Assembly (NCBI GenBank): GCA_036563505.1
Contig: DATCMH010000005.1
Location: 105,040-169,039 of the forward strand
Direction of reading: 5' to 3'
Length of the DNA stretch: 64,000 nt
From: DATCMH01 sp036563505
GTDB lineage: Bacteria; Pseudomonadota; Alphaproteobacteria; Rhizobiales; Beijerinckiaceae
Shown here: positions 53,859 through 63,269 of the stretch, in pieces
Numbering within the stretch: position 1 is the first letter of the stretch
Layout: the number at the start of each line of letters is the position of its first letter
Notes under the pieces: generated by a model
Told to the model about the DNA's origin: nothing
Seen by the model: the letters and a program-made list of their open reading frames with translations, nothing else
Database searches by the model: none
Program-made: the position numbers and the translations under genes

Positions 53859-54977
53859 ATGAGAGTGACAGTCGAGCGGGCGGCGTTGTTGAAGTCGCTC
53901 GGCCACGTCCACCGCGTCGTCGAGCGGCGCAACACGATCCCGATCCTCTCCAACGTGCTCCTGCGCTCGGACGGCGAGCGGCTGCGCCTCAAGGCGACCG
54001 ACCTCGACATCGAGGTCACCGAGACCATCCCCGCCGAGGTGGCGGATGGCGGCGCCACCACCGTGCCGGCCCACGTCCTCTACGACATCGTGCGCAAGCT
54101 GCCCGAGGGCGCCCAGGTCTCCCTCGAGACCCCTGGCGATTCAGGCCAGATGCAGATCCGCTCCGGCCGCTCGCGCTTCATGCTGCAGGCCCTTTCCGAG
54201 AGTGACTTCCCGGACCTCGCCGCGGGCGAGCTGCCGCACCGCTTCGACATCAAGGCGACGGAGCTCAAGCGCCTCATCGACAAGACCCAGTTCGCGATCT
54301 CCACGGAAGAGACCCGCTACTACCTCAACGGCATCTACCTTCACGCCGTCGAGGCCGGCGGCGAGACGAAGCTCCGGGCCGTCGCCACGGACGGCCATCG
54401 GCTGGCCCGCGTCGAGATGCCGGCGCCCAAGGGCGCGCAGGGCATGCCCGGCGTGATCGTGCCGCGCAAGGCGGTGGCGGAGATCCAGAAGCTCGTCGAG
54501 GCGGGCGAGGAAAATGTCGGCATCGAGCTGTCCTCGGCCAAGGTGCGCCTCACCTTCGGCGAGGTGGTGCTGACCTCCAAGCTCATCGACGGCACCTTCC
54601 CGGACTACCAGCGCGTGATCCCCTCGGGCAACGACAAGCTCCTCACGGTGGAGCGCGACCAGTTCGCCCGGGCGGTGGACCGCGTTTCCACCATCTCCTC
54701 GGAGCGGGGGCGGGCCGTGAAGCTCGCCATCGCCGACGGGCGGCTGGTGCTGACCGTCACCAACCCGGATTCAGGTTCGGCGACGGAGGAGCTGGAGGTC
54801 GACTACGACGCCCCCTCCATCGATATCGGCTTCAACGCGCGCTACCTCCTCGACATCGCCGCCCAGCTCGAGGGCGACACGGCCCTGTTCCGGCTCGCCG
54901 ATCCCGGCTCCCCGACCCTGATTCAGGACCGCGACGCGGCGCCGGCGCTCTACGTGCTGATGCCGATGCGGGTGTGA
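53859..54977 (+). CDS. dnaN: DNA polymerase III beta sliding clamp
   Basis: A 372-residue three-domain clamp. MRVTVERAALLKSLGHVHRVVERRNTIPILSNVLLRSD is the N-terminal pattern; FAISTEETRYYLNGIYLHAV and TDGHRLARVEMPAP follow; the end YVLMPMRV is the usual C-terminus that holds the protein-binding pocket. Complete and in the usual place after dnaA. Confidence 0.98.
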   Translation: MRVTVERAALLKSLGHVHRVVERRNTIPILSNVLLRSDGERLRLKATDLDIEVTETIPAEVADGGATTVPAHVLYDIVRKLPEGAQVSLETPGDSGQMQIRSGRSRFMLQALSESDFPDLAAGELPHRFDIKATELKRLIDKTQFAISTEETRYYLNGIYLHAVEAGGETKLRAVATDGHRLARVEMPAPKGAQGMPGVIVPRKAVAEIQKLVEAGEENVGIELSSAKVRLTFGEVVLTSKLIDGTFPDYQRVIPSGNDKLLTVERDQFARAVDRVSTISSERGRAVKLAIADGRLVLTVTNPDSGSATEELEVDYDAPSIDIGFNARYLLDIAAQLEGDTALFRLADPGSPTLIQDRDAAPALYVLMPMRV

Positions 54978-55043
54978 TGGCGCGCCTTGCGCGTTCGGTG
55001 GCGCGTGCTGATCTGAGAGACGAGAACGGCCAGGGGACTATCG

Positions 55044-55310
55044 ATGTCGAAGCATTACGTCCTTGACCGAGAGGAAGAGGCCCTCGCGGAAGACCTCGTC
55101 GCTTCAGGCCGCTTCGCGAACGTCGATGAGGTCGTGCGCGAAGGCATGCGGCTTATCGGTGAGCAGGAGCGTCAGGCGATCCGCACCTTGGATGATCTGC
55201 GGGAGGCCTGGGAGGCTGGGATCAACAGCGGTGAGCCCGTGGATGCGGACCAAGTCTTCGATCGCCTCTCTGCGAAATACGACGCCATGGCGCGCATGAG
55301 ATCTCGGTGA
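55044..55310 (+). CDS. ParD-like antitoxin (type II toxin-antitoxin)
   Basis: An 88-residue protein: SKHYVLDREEEALAEDLVASGRFANVDEVVREGMRLI is a ribbon-helix-helix CopG/ParD-type N-terminus, followed by an acidic tail. Its stop overlaps the GTG start of the ParE-like frame. The toxin is frameshifted, so the antitoxin now stands without a working partner. It separates dnaN from recF, which normally are adjacent. Confidence 0.85.
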   Translation: MSKHYVLDREEEALAEDLVASGRFANVDEVVREGMRLIGEQERQAIRTLDDLREAWEAGINSGEPVDADQVFDRLSAKYDAMARMRSR

Positions 55311-55607
55311 GACGAATTCGGTTCTCGCCACGGGCCGAGAGCGACTTCGAAGCCATCGGTGACTTCATCGCGATCGGCGACCCTGTGAGAGCGCGAACCT
55401 TCGTCGACGAGCTGCGCGCGCTGCACACTCATGCGTGATCACCCATGGCAGGGCCGCCCTGTCCCGACGCTCGCCCCCGATCTGCGGCAGGTGGCGTTCA
55501 GGAACTACCTGATCCTCTACCGCGTCGATGATGAAGCCGTGCTCATCGTTCGCGTCCTTCATGGATCGCGTGACATCCGCAAGCTCATCGGTGATGCCGG
55601 CGAGTGA
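55307..55607 (+). pseudogene. Frameshifted ParE-like toxin
   Basis: From GTG 55307 the frame reads RRIRFSPRAESDFEAIGDFIA, then VRARTFVDELRA and stops at 55436-55438 after 43 codons. The other half is in the next frame: LMRDHPWQGRPVPTLAPDLR, then RNYLILYRVDDEAVLIVRVLHGSRDIRKLI to the stop at 55607. The region is 301 bases, one more than a multiple of three, so one extra base (about 55415-55430, in a GCGCGC run) explains the break. The halves join to a normal 99-residue ParE toxin, expected to poison gyrase. Reading this as a decayed gene is favoured; a base-call error is possible. Confidence 0.75.
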
Positions 55608-55617
55608 ACCCGCCCGG

Positions 55618-56754
55618 ATGGCGGCCCTCCCCCGCGTCACGCGCCTGATCATGCAGGATTTTCGCACCTACGAGATCCTCGACTTGGCCGTCGAGCGCTC
55701 TCTCGTGGCCCTCGTCGGCGACAACGGGGCGGGCAAGACGAACCTGCTCGAGGCACTCTCGCTCTTCGCCCCCGGGCGCGGCCTGCGCCGGGCGGACCTC
55801 GCCGAGATGGCGCGCCAGGGCGCCCCCGCTTTCGCGGTCTCAGTGACCCTCGACACCGCCTTCGGCGAGCACCGGCTCGGCACGGCGCTCAGCCGGGCCG
55901 AGGACGGGCGGGCGGGGCGGGTCTGCCGCATCGACGGAGGATCCGCCGCCTCGCCCGCGGCCTTCGCGGAGCACCTGCGCCTCGTCTGGCTGACCCCGGA
56001 TCTCGACGCCTTGTTCCGCGGAGCGGCCGGCGACCGCCGCCGCTTCCTCGATCGCCTCGTGCTCGCCGTCGACGCCGACCACGCCGCCCGGGTCAACGCC
56101 CTCGAACGGTCTCTGCGCTCGCGTAACCGGGTGCTCGAGGAGAGCCCCGACGACCGGATCTGGCTGGACGCCATCGAGCGGGAACTCGCCGAACTCGCCG
56201 TGGCGGTCGCGGCCGCCCGGCGCGAGACGGTGGAGCGCCTCGACGCCCTCGTCCTCGCCACCCGCGACGAGGCCTCGCCCTTCCCCTTCGCCCGGCTCAA
56301 CCTCGAGGGCGAGATCGACGCCCTCGTCGCGAGCCATCCCGCCGTCGACGCGGAAGACCGCTACCGCGCCATCCTGCGGGAGGGCCGCGCCCGCGACCGG
56401 GCGGCCGGCCGCACCCTCGTCGGGCCGCAGGCGACGGACCTCGCTGTCCGTCACGGCCCGAAGGACATCCCGGCGAGCCTTGCCTCGACGGGAGAGCAGA
56501 AGGCGCTCCTCATCGGCCTGGTGCTGGCCCATGCCCGGCTCGTCACGGCGATGAGCGGGCTCTCGCCCCTCATCCTCCTCGACGAGGTGGCGGCCCATCT
56601 CGATCCGCGCCGGCGCGGCGCCCTGTTCTCGGCCCTGGAGACGATCGGCGGCCAGGTCTGGATGACGGGGGCGGACGCGGCGCTCTTCGCGGAGCTCGAC
56701 GCCCGCGCCGACCTCGTCGGCGTGACGCCGGGGCGGGCGGAGCGGCTGCGGTGA
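55618..56754 (+). CDS. recF: DNA recombination and repair protein RecF
   Basis: A 378-residue SMC-like ATPase that helps load RecA at gaps. Walker A is GDNGAGKTNLLEALSLF near residue 30, the signature region LASTGEQKALLIGLVLAHA near 290, and Walker B PLILLDEVAAHLD near 320. Start at 55618 (MAALPRVTRLIMQDFRTYE) is chosen since it lies just past the ParE remnant; 55594 or 55528 are possible but overlap it. Downstream GTG of the CPBP gene overlaps its stop. Confidence 0.93.
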   Translation: MAALPRVTRLIMQDFRTYEILDLAVERSLVALVGDNGAGKTNLLEALSLFAPGRGLRRADLAEMARQGAPAFAVSVTLDTAFGEHRLGTALSRAEDGRAGRVCRIDGGSAASPAAFAEHLRLVWLTPDLDALFRGAAGDRRRFLDRLVLAVDADHAARVNALERSLRSRNRVLEESPDDRIWLDAIERELAELAVAVAAARRETVERLDALVLATRDEASPFPFARLNLEGEIDALVASHPAVDAEDRYRAILREGRARDRAAGRTLVGPQATDLAVRHGPKDIPASLASTGEQKALLIGLVLAHARLVTAMSGLSPLILLDEVAAHLDPRRRGALFSALETIGGQVWMTGADAALFAELDARADLVGVTPGRAERLR

Positions 56755-57554
56755 GCACGGATGCGGCCGGGCCCCGCCCGGCCTTCTGGCCGGCGTTCCT
56801 GCGGATCGCTGCGCTCGGCCTCCTCGCCCTGCTCTCGCTTCTGCCCCTGCTCGCGCCGGCCCTCGCCGCCCTGCGCACCCGGCCGGGACTGGATACTGTG
56901 CCCGCCGCGGTGCTCGCCGCCGGAATCCTGGCCCAGCCGGCCCTCCTGGTGCTCGCGGCTTCAGGGATCGGTGCCGCCCTCGCGCCGCGGGTCGGCCTGC
57001 GCTCCCTCGTCGCCGGTCCCTGGACCCGCGAGAGAGCCCGCGGCGGCTGGCGGACGGCCCTTCTTCTCGCCGTCGCCATCGGCTTCACGATCCTCTTGGC
57101 CGACCTCGGGCTGCGCCGGCTCTCGCCCGGCTCCTTCGCGGGCCTGGGCGCGCACCTCGGCGAGGGCACTGTCTGGGTGAAGCTCAACGCCCTTCTCTAC
57201 GGCGGGATCGTGGAGGAGATCCTGCTGCGCTTCGGCCTGATGACGCTCCTCGTCTGGGTCGGCGCGCGCCTCGCGCCCGCGACCTTCGGAAGGCGACCGG
57301 GATGGGTCCTCTGGCCGGCGAACGCACTTGCCGCCCTCGCCTTCGCGGCGGGTCACCTGCCTGGGCTCGCGGCGGCCGTGCCGCTTGATGGCGTCCTGGT
57401 GTTTCGCACCCTCGCCCTCAACGGCGCCGCAGGCTTGGCCTATGGCTGGCTCTACGCCCGGTACGGCCTCGAACGCGCCATGGTGGCCCATGCCGCGACG
57501 CATGGTATGTTCTGGCTCGCAGGGTCGCCGTTGGCCCGCCTCGCCGCTCCTTGA
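56751..57554 (+). CDS. CPBP family intramembrane metalloprotease
   Basis: A 267-residue, very hydrophobic protein with about seven membrane helices, translationally coupled to recF. Motif 1 GIVEEILLRFG (EExxxR) near residue 153, motif 2 AFAAGHLPGLAAAV near 200, and motif 3 AHAATHGMFWL near 244 fit the CPBP/CAAX-protease fold (metal-binding Glu/His). Substrate unknown. Note the place between recF and gyrB, which is not constant across genomes. Confidence 0.85.
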   Translation: MSTDAAGPRPAFWPAFLRIAALGLLALLSLLPLLAPALAALRTRPGLDTVPAAVLAAGILAQPALLVLAASGIGAALAPRVGLRSLVAGPWTRERARGGWRTALLLAVAIGFTILLADLGLRRLSPGSFAGLGAHLGEGTVWVKLNALLYGGIVEEILLRFGLMTLLVWVGARLAPATFGRRPGWVLWPANALAALAFAAGHLPGLAAAVPLDGVLVFRTLALNGAAGLAYGWLYARYGLERAMVAHAATHGMFWLAGSPLARLAAP

Positions 57555-57578
57555 TCTCCCGAAGGAAGCTGAAGCCCC

Positions 57579-58193
57579 ATGACCCTCGCTGGCCTCCTTC
57601 TCTTCAGCGCGGCCTACGTCATGGCCGTGGCCTCGCCCGGCCCCGGCGTCGCCGCGGTGCTCGCCCGGGTCCTCGGGCGCGGGCTCTCCGGCATCATTCC
57701 CTTCATCGCCGGCTTCGTGGTTGGCGACCTCGTCTGGTTCACGGTGGCCGCCATGGGCCTCGCCGTTCTCGCCCAGACCTTCGAGACACTGTTCCTCGCG
57801 ATCAAGTATGCCGGCGCGGCCTACCTTCTCTACCTCGCCTTCAAGCTCTGGACCGCCCCGGCGCGCCCGGCCGAGGTCGAAGGCGCCGCGCCTACCGAGA
57901 AGGGGGTGAAACTCTTCCTCGCCGGGCTGGCGATCACGCTCGGCAATCCGAAGGTGATCGTGTTCTTCCTCGCCCTCCTGCCGACGGTGATCGATCTCGG
58001 CAACCTGTCAGCCGCGGGCTTCGCCCAGATCGCGGCGCTGATCGCCGTCATCCTCTCGGGCGTTCTCGGCGCTTACGCGCTCCTCGCGGCGCGAGCCCGG
58101 CGCCTGTTCACCTCGACCCGGGCGATCCGGCTTCTGAACCGCGGCACCGGGGCGGTCATGGCGGGCGCCGCCGCGGCGATCGCCGCGCGCTGA
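57579..58193 (+). CDS. LysE/RhtB family exporter
   Basis: A 204-residue membrane protein with about six helices and the family motif VMAVASPGPGVAAVLARVLGRG near residue 11 and LAITLGNPKVIVFFLALLPTVIDLG near 108. Likely exports an amino acid or an analogue. Second LysE-type protein in the window (the other is at 22.6 kb); the two are only related at family level. Confidence 0.9.
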   Translation: MTLAGLLLFSAAYVMAVASPGPGVAAVLARVLGRGLSGIIPFIAGFVVGDLVWFTVAAMGLAVLAQTFETLFLAIKYAGAAYLLYLAFKLWTAPARPAEVEGAAPTEKGVKLFLAGLAITLGNPKVIVFFLALLPTVIDLGNLSAAGFAQIAALIAVILSGVLGAYALLAARARRLFTSTRAIRLLNRGTGAVMAGAAAAIAAR

Positions 58194-58350
58194 CCAGCAG
58201 AAGTCGTTTCACGAGGATGAGTCGAACTTTCTCGCGCGTGCGTGCGCGTGAGACGGTGAAATTTCAAGGGATCGTCCCTAAATAAAGCTTCAGACGAATC
58301 ACGTGACCGGCGCCCCTGTTTTGTTCGCGCGCCGCGAAGGACAACTGTTC

Positions 58351-60825
58351 ATGGCTGACGCTGCCCGCCCCCTGCCCCAGAACGAATACGGTGCGGACTC
58401 GATCAAGGTCCTGAAAGGCCTTGATGCGGTCCGCAAGCGGCCGGGCATGTATATCGGCGACACCGACGACGGCTCGGGCCTGCACCACATGGTCTACGAG
58501 GTGGTGGACAACGCCATCGACGAGGCGCTCGCCGGCCACGCGACGGAAGTCACCGTTACCTTGAACGCCGATGGCTCCTGCACCGTGACCGACAACGGCC
58601 GCGGCATCCCGACCGGCATCCATGCCGAGGAGGGCGTCTCGGCGGCCGAGGTCATCATGACCCAGCTTCATGCCGGCGGTAAGTTCAACAACACCGCCGA
58701 GAGCGGCAACGCCTACAAGGTGTCAGGCGGGTTGCACGGCGTCGGCGTCTCGGTCGTGAACGCGCTCTCGAGCGTGCTGCGCCTGCGCATCTGGCGCGAC
58801 GGCGAGGAGCACGCGATGGAGTTCCGCCACGGCGAGGCCGTGGCGCCCCTCGCGGTGGTCGGGCCGGCCAACGGCCGCCGCGGCACGGAAGTCACCTTCC
58901 TGCCGAGCCCCGAGACCTTCGCCATCATCGAGTTCGACTTCGCGACGCTGGAGAAGCGCCTGCGCGAGCTCGCCTTCCTCAATTCCGGCGTCCGCATCAT
59001 CCTGTCGGACCTGCGCCACGCCGAGCACCGGCGCGACGAGCTCTACTACGAGGGCGGCGTCGAGGCCTTCGTGCGCTACCTCGACCGGTCGAAGAAGCCC
59101 GAGCTGCAGAAGCCGATCATGGTGCGCGCCGAGCGCGACGGCATCGGCGTCGAGGTCGCGCTGTGGTGGAACGATTCCTACCACGAGACGGTGCTCTGCT
59201 TCACCAACAACATCCCGCAGCGCGACGGCGGCTCGCACCTGACGGGCTTTCGCGGCGCGCTGACGCGCCAGATCACCGGCTACGCCGAGTCCTCCGGGCT
59301 CATGAAGCGCGAGAAGGTCACCCTCGTCGGCGACGATTGCCGCGAGGGCCTGACCGCGATCGTCTCGGTGAAGGTGCCCGATCCGAAGTTCTCGTCTCAG
59401 ACCAAGGACCGCCTCGTCTCGTCCGAGGTGCGGCCCGTCGTGGAGGCCCTGGTCAACGACGGTCTCAGCACCTGGCTCGAAGAGAATCCGAGCGAGGCGA
59501 AGAAGGTCGTCGAGAAGGTGGTGCGGGCAGCGCAAGCCCGCGACGCCGCGCGAAAGGCCCGCGACGCCATCCGCAAGGACGCCATCGGCGTCACCTCGCT
59601 GCCGGGCAAGCTCGCCGACTGTCAGGAGAAGGACCCGGCCAAAAGCGAGCTCCTGCTGGTCGAGGGCGACTCGGCCGGCGGCTCCGCCAAGCAGGGCCGC
59701 GACCGCGCCTTCCAGGCGGTGCTCCCCTTGCGCGGCAAGATCCTGAACACGGAACGGGTGCAGGCGGGCCGGATGCTCTCCTCCGAGCAGATCGGCACCC
59801 TCATCGCGGCGCTCGGCGTCGGCATCGAGTTCGGCGGCGAGAAGGGCGAGGAGACAGGCGGCCGCTCGGTGCGCTTCACCCTCGACAAGCTGCGCTACCA
59901 CCGCATCATCATTATGACGGACGCGGACGTGGACGGTGCCCATATCCGCACCCTGCTGCTCACCTTCTTCTACCGGCAGATGCCGGATCTGATCGACAGC
60001 GGCTACCTCTACATCGCCCAGCCGCCGCTCTACAAAGCGGCGCGGGGCAAGAGCTCGCTCTACCTCAAGGATGAGCGGGCGCTGGAGGATTACCTCATCG
60101 ATGCCGGCACGGAAGGCGCCGTGCTGCGCCTCGAGTCAGGGTTCGAGTTCGGGGGCGCTCAGCTCAAGACCCTCGTCGAGGAGGCGCGGGCGGTGCGCCA
60201 GGTCATCCAGAGCCTGCACAGCCGCTACGACCGCGCCGCCGTCGAGCAGGCGGCGATCGCGGGCGCCCTGAACCCGGACGTCGCCGACGATCCGGAGCGG
60301 GCTGCGGGTGCCGCGGCCTATATCGCCCGGCGCCTCGATGCCCAGGCCGAGGAGTTCGAGCAGGGCTGGCAGGGCGAGGCCCGCGAGGGAGGCTACCTCC
60401 TCACCCGGACCCTGCGCGGCGTGACGCAGGCCATCCAGCTCGATCAGGCGCTGATCGCGAGCCAGGAGGCCAGGCGCCTCGACGAGCGGGCCGCCGTCCT
60501 CCAGGACGTCTACGCCAAGACCGCGACCCTGGTGCGCAAGGGCGACGAGACCGCCATCCACGGCCCCCTCGCCCTGTTCACCTCCGTCATGGCGCTCGGA
60601 CGCAAGGGCCTGCAGTTGCAGCGCTACAAGGGCCTGGGCGAGATGACCGCGCAGCAGCTCTGGGAAACGACGCTGGACCGCGACATCCGCTCCCTGCTCC
60701 AGGTCAGGATCAAGGACGCCACCGACGCCGACGACCTCTTCGTCAAGCTGATGGGCGACGTGGTCGAGCCCCGCCGCGAGTTCATCCAGGAGAACGCGCT
60801 CTCGGTGGCGAACCTGGACGTGTGA
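58351..60825 (+). CDS. gyrB: DNA gyrase subunit B
   Basis: An 824-residue ATPase subunit of gyrase. GHKL motifs are YEVVDNAIDEALAGHA, VTDNGRGIP and VSGGLHGVGVSVVNALSS; the Toprim part has LVEGDSAGGSAKQGRDRAFQ and DADVDGAHIRTLLLTFFYRQMP; QRYKGLGEMTAQQLWETTLD is near the C-terminus. Start at 58351 (AAGGA nine bases upstream); the GTG at 58303 is less likely. Also the target of ParE-type toxins, both types of which occur here. Confidence 0.98.
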   Translation: MADAARPLPQNEYGADSIKVLKGLDAVRKRPGMYIGDTDDGSGLHHMVYEVVDNAIDEALAGHATEVTVTLNADGSCTVTDNGRGIPTGIHAEEGVSAAEVIMTQLHAGGKFNNTAESGNAYKVSGGLHGVGVSVVNALSSVLRLRIWRDGEEHAMEFRHGEAVAPLAVVGPANGRRGTEVTFLPSPETFAIIEFDFATLEKRLRELAFLNSGVRIILSDLRHAEHRRDELYYEGGVEAFVRYLDRSKKPELQKPIMVRAERDGIGVEVALWWNDSYHETVLCFTNNIPQRDGGSHLTGFRGALTRQITGYAESSGLMKREKVTLVGDDCREGLTAIVSVKVPDPKFSSQTKDRLVSSEVRPVVEALVNDGLSTWLEENPSEAKKVVEKVVRAAQARDAARKARDAIRKDAIGVTSLPGKLADCQEKDPAKSELLLVEGDSAGGSAKQGRDRAFQAVLPLRGKILNTERVQAGRMLSSEQIGTLIAALGVGIEFGGEKGEETGGRSVRFTLDKLRYHRIIIMTDADVDGAHIRTLLLTFFYRQMPDLIDSGYLYIAQPPLYKAARGKSSLYLKDERALEDYLIDAGTEGAVLRLESGFEFGGAQLKTLVEEARAVRQVIQSLHSRYDRAAVEQAAIAGALNPDVADDPERAAGAAAYIARRLDAQAEEFEQGWQGEAREGGYLLTRTLRGVTQAIQLDQALIASQEARRLDERAAVLQDVYAKTATLVRKGDETAIHGPLALFTSVMALGRKGLQLQRYKGLGEMTAQQLWETTLDRDIRSLLQVRIKDATDADDLFVKLMGDVVEPRREFIQENALSVANLDV

Positions 60826-60874
60826 GGGTGGATGCGCTGACACCCCGCATTCTGAATGGGAAGCACGGTTGAGA

Positions 60875-60897
60875 GGGTCGGGCGCCGCGCCCGACCC
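60875..60897. terminator. Hairpin between convergent gyrB and DUF2382 gene
   Basis: GGGTCGGGCG and CGCCCGACCC enclose a CCG loop (perfect 10-bp stem). No T-run; located 50 bases after the gyrB stop and 33 bases past the end of the reverse gene. Confidence 0.65.
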
Positions 60898-60929
60898 TTA
60901 AGTTGCGATAGCGGTGAGCGGTGCGAGGC

Positions 60930-61772
60930 TCAGCTCCGGTCGCGGTCCGTGGTGCCCGTGCCGGCGACGCGGTTGCCGCGCTCGTCCTCGATCTCCACCT
61001 CGGTGCGGCGCACCGTGTCGGACACCGTCTGCGTGCGCTCCTCGGCGGTCTTGTTGACCACGAGTTCTTCCCGAACGCGCGCGCTCTTCGAGACCACGGC
61101 CTCTTCGCCCCGCTCCTCGACCTCGATCGTCCGCTCCTGCAGGAGGCGCGCCTCGTCCTCGGCGGTCAAGGTGCGGTCCACCGGGCGGCGCTCGACATGG
61201 ACGTGCTCCTCCCGCAGGGTGACCTGCTCCTGGACCGGAGTCTCGACCACGTAGGACCGCACCCGCACCCGGCCGCCCATTACCTGGCGCTTGCCGACCC
61301 GGAGCTGCTCCTCGACGACCGGGATCGCCTCGCGGTCCGTCGCCGTGCCGGTCGCGGCGGTGCTCGTCCCCTGCGTCGACGCGGACGCCGTGTAGCCCGT
61401 CCAGCCCTCGCGGCGCCACGTCTCCTCGCGCTCGTCCATGTCGACGGCACCGTAGCGCTCCACGATCTGCGAGATCTGCGTCGCCTGAGTGCCCTCGGCG
61501 GTGATGGCCACCGTGACCCCGCCGCGGCTCATGCCCTCGGCATAGGCGTAGCGGTCCTCGTCCGGAAGGAACATGTCGCCGAGCGATGCGAAGAATCCGC
61601 CCTCGTCGCGGCTATGGTCGTAGGACGTGCCCGAGCGCTAATAGTTCGATTGCGCCTCCGGCAGCACGCGAATGGCGCTGCGGGCGACGCCCTCCTCCGT
61701 CAGCGCGTCGATGGCCTTCTCGGCGTCGGAGCGGCTGTCGAAGTGAGCGATGATGGTCTGATGTCCTTGCAT
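60930..61772 (-). pseudogene. YsnF/DUF2382 stress protein interrupted by one in-frame TAG
   Basis: From ATG 61772 (AAGGAAC upstream) the frame reads MQGHQTIIAHFDSRSDAEKA, then GVARSAIRVLPEAQSNY, and hits TAG at 61640-61638 after 44 codons. Without any shift it goes on RSGTSYDHSRDEGGFFASLGDM to the DUF2382 (YsnF/AvaK) domain, rich in Arg/Glu (VVEEQLRVGKRQVMGGRVRV, then TLTAEDEARLLQERTIEV), ending at 60930: 281 codons in all. The N-terminal part is the general-stress 17M-type domain. The stop lies in the linker, so domain 2 could still be made from the ATG at 61574. Either a real nonsense mutation or a base-call error. Confidence 0.7.
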
Positions 61773-61890
61773 CGATCTGTTCCTTGAGCTGGATGGGCGG
61801 CTCGGCGGCATCGCCGAACGAACGGTGCTTGAGGATCGCGGTTCCTTGGCCGGCCGCTCCGGGCGGAGCGGCCGAGCCGGGTTGTCAGGG

Positions 61891-62991
61891 CTACGAGCGG
61901 CGGTTAAGGCCGTCCGTGCCGGTGGTCGTCGACGTGGTGCGCGGCGTGCTGTCGACCTCGACGACGGTCGAGGCCGTCCGGTCGTGGGTGGTGGCCGTGC
62001 CGACATGGGTGGTGCCGACATGGGTGGTAGAGGCTGCCGGGCTCAAGCCGAAGCGCTGCGTGATCGTCGGCTCGACCGTTCCCATCCGCCCGCCGAACCA
62101 GGCCGCAAGGGCGCCGAGGATGAGGCCGAGCGCCCCGAACAAGGCGCCGCGCGAGACAGCCTTGGCCGCCGTATCGGCCGCCTGGGTGGCCTGCTGCTTG
62201 GCGCTGTCGACCGACTGCCGGTACTGCTGCTCGTACTGCTGGACCTGGGTCCGGGCCTGCTCGACGGGCACGTTCTGAGCCCGCGCGATGGCCTGAGCCG
62301 CGCGCTCGCGCGCTTCCTGGGCTTGGCTCTGATTGCCGGTGACAGCCGCGCGCACGGCGGCCACCGCCGCGTCGCGCAACGCTGCCGGATCGTTGCCGCC
62401 CGTCGCGCCCCGCACCGACTGCTCGATGCCGGAGAAGGGGTCGGTGACCCGCGACAGGTTGGGCGCGGCGACCTGCGCTGCGGTCTGGGCCGTCGAGCCG
62501 GCGGTGCTGGCCACGGTGCCGAGCGCGCCGGTGACCGTGCGGTAAGCCCCGCCCAGGATGCCGCCGACGGTCGAGCTGAGGAGGTAGAAGATCACGAGCG
62601 TCGTGAGCGCCCAGGCCGTGAGACCGTGCCAGCCCGCGGTCGATTCTTTCGGCTTGCCGGCGAGCCGCCCGGCCGCGTAGCCCCCGGCGAGAGAGGCCAG
62701 GATGCCGGACAGCGCGAACCAGAGGCCCGCGCCGATCGAGAACGACGAGGCCGAAGGGTTTTCCCCCGCGCCGGCCGCCGGATCGAGGGTCGCGGCGCCG
62801 ATGCCGATGCCGAGCAAGTTGAGGATCAGCTGCGTCACGAGCGCCACGACGACGCCCGCCAGGACCGCACCCCAGGAGATCCTGTTCAGCATGATCGAGC
62901 GCGCATCCTCGGCCGGCGTGACCGGGCTCATGTGCGGCGCATCGTGATCGCCGCGATTGCGCGGCGTATCGGGATGGTAGACGTCGGCCAT
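61891..62991 (-). CDS. Multi-span membrane protein with coiled-coil region, unknown
   Basis: A 366-residue protein. Helix 1 (ISWGAVLAGVVVALVTQLILNLLGIGIG) near residue 38, helix 2 (LWFALSGILASLAGGYAAGRLAG) near 90, helix 3 (AWALTTLVIFYLLSSTVGGILGGAYR) near 120, then a helical Ala/Gln-rich region with VEQARTQVQQYEQQYRQSV, and helix 4 (GALFGALGLILGALAAWFGG) near 295; the tail has THVGT-type repeats and many Thr. I do not recognise a named function; similar proteins are common near stress genes in Methylobacteriaceae-like genomes. Start at 62991 is the more likely of two. Confidence 0.75.
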   Translation of the reverse strand: MADVYHPDTPRNRGDHDAPHMSPVTPAEDARSIMLNRISWGAVLAGVVVALVTQLILNLLGIGIGAATLDPAAGAGENPSASSFSIGAGLWFALSGILASLAGGYAAGRLAGKPKESTAGWHGLTAWALTTLVIFYLLSSTVGGILGGAYRTVTGALGTVASTAGSTAQTAAQVAAPNLSRVTDPFSGIEQSVRGATGGNDPAALRDAAVAAVRAAVTGNQSQAQEARERAAQAIARAQNVPVEQARTQVQQYEQQYRQSVDSAKQQATQAADTAAKAVSRGALFGALGLILGALAAWFGGRMGTVEPTITQRFGLSPAASTTHVGTTHVGTATTHDRTASTVVEVDSTPRTTSTTTGTDGLNRRS

Positions 62992-63208
62992 GGAAACTCC
63001 TTCAGGGTCTCGCACAGCAGGCAAAGATCATCGGCACGGGCGAAAGCCGTCCGTGCTTCGAGGTCCGTTCCGCCGATGCGATCTGAGGCCCTAAGTCCCT
63101 GACGAGCCGGTCGGTTCCAAAAGAAGCCCTACCGAACGTGAACGGCGGTGAGGCGCGCGGCGGGTGAGCCGGCGAGCGGGCTCGACACTCTCGGAAGTCG
63201 CCATGCAA

Positions 63209-63239
63209 AAGGCCGTCACGGATCGTCCGTGACGGCCTT
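63209..63239 (-). terminator. Terminator of the cytochrome c gene
   Basis: On the reverse strand AAGGCCGTCACGGA and its exact complement enclose a CGA loop (14-bp stem), ending with TTTT before GCATGG. It starts about 30 bases after the cytochrome stop at 63270. Confidence 0.85.
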
Positions 63240-63269
63240 GGCGAACAGCTTTGTGCGTCTAGCCGGCGC

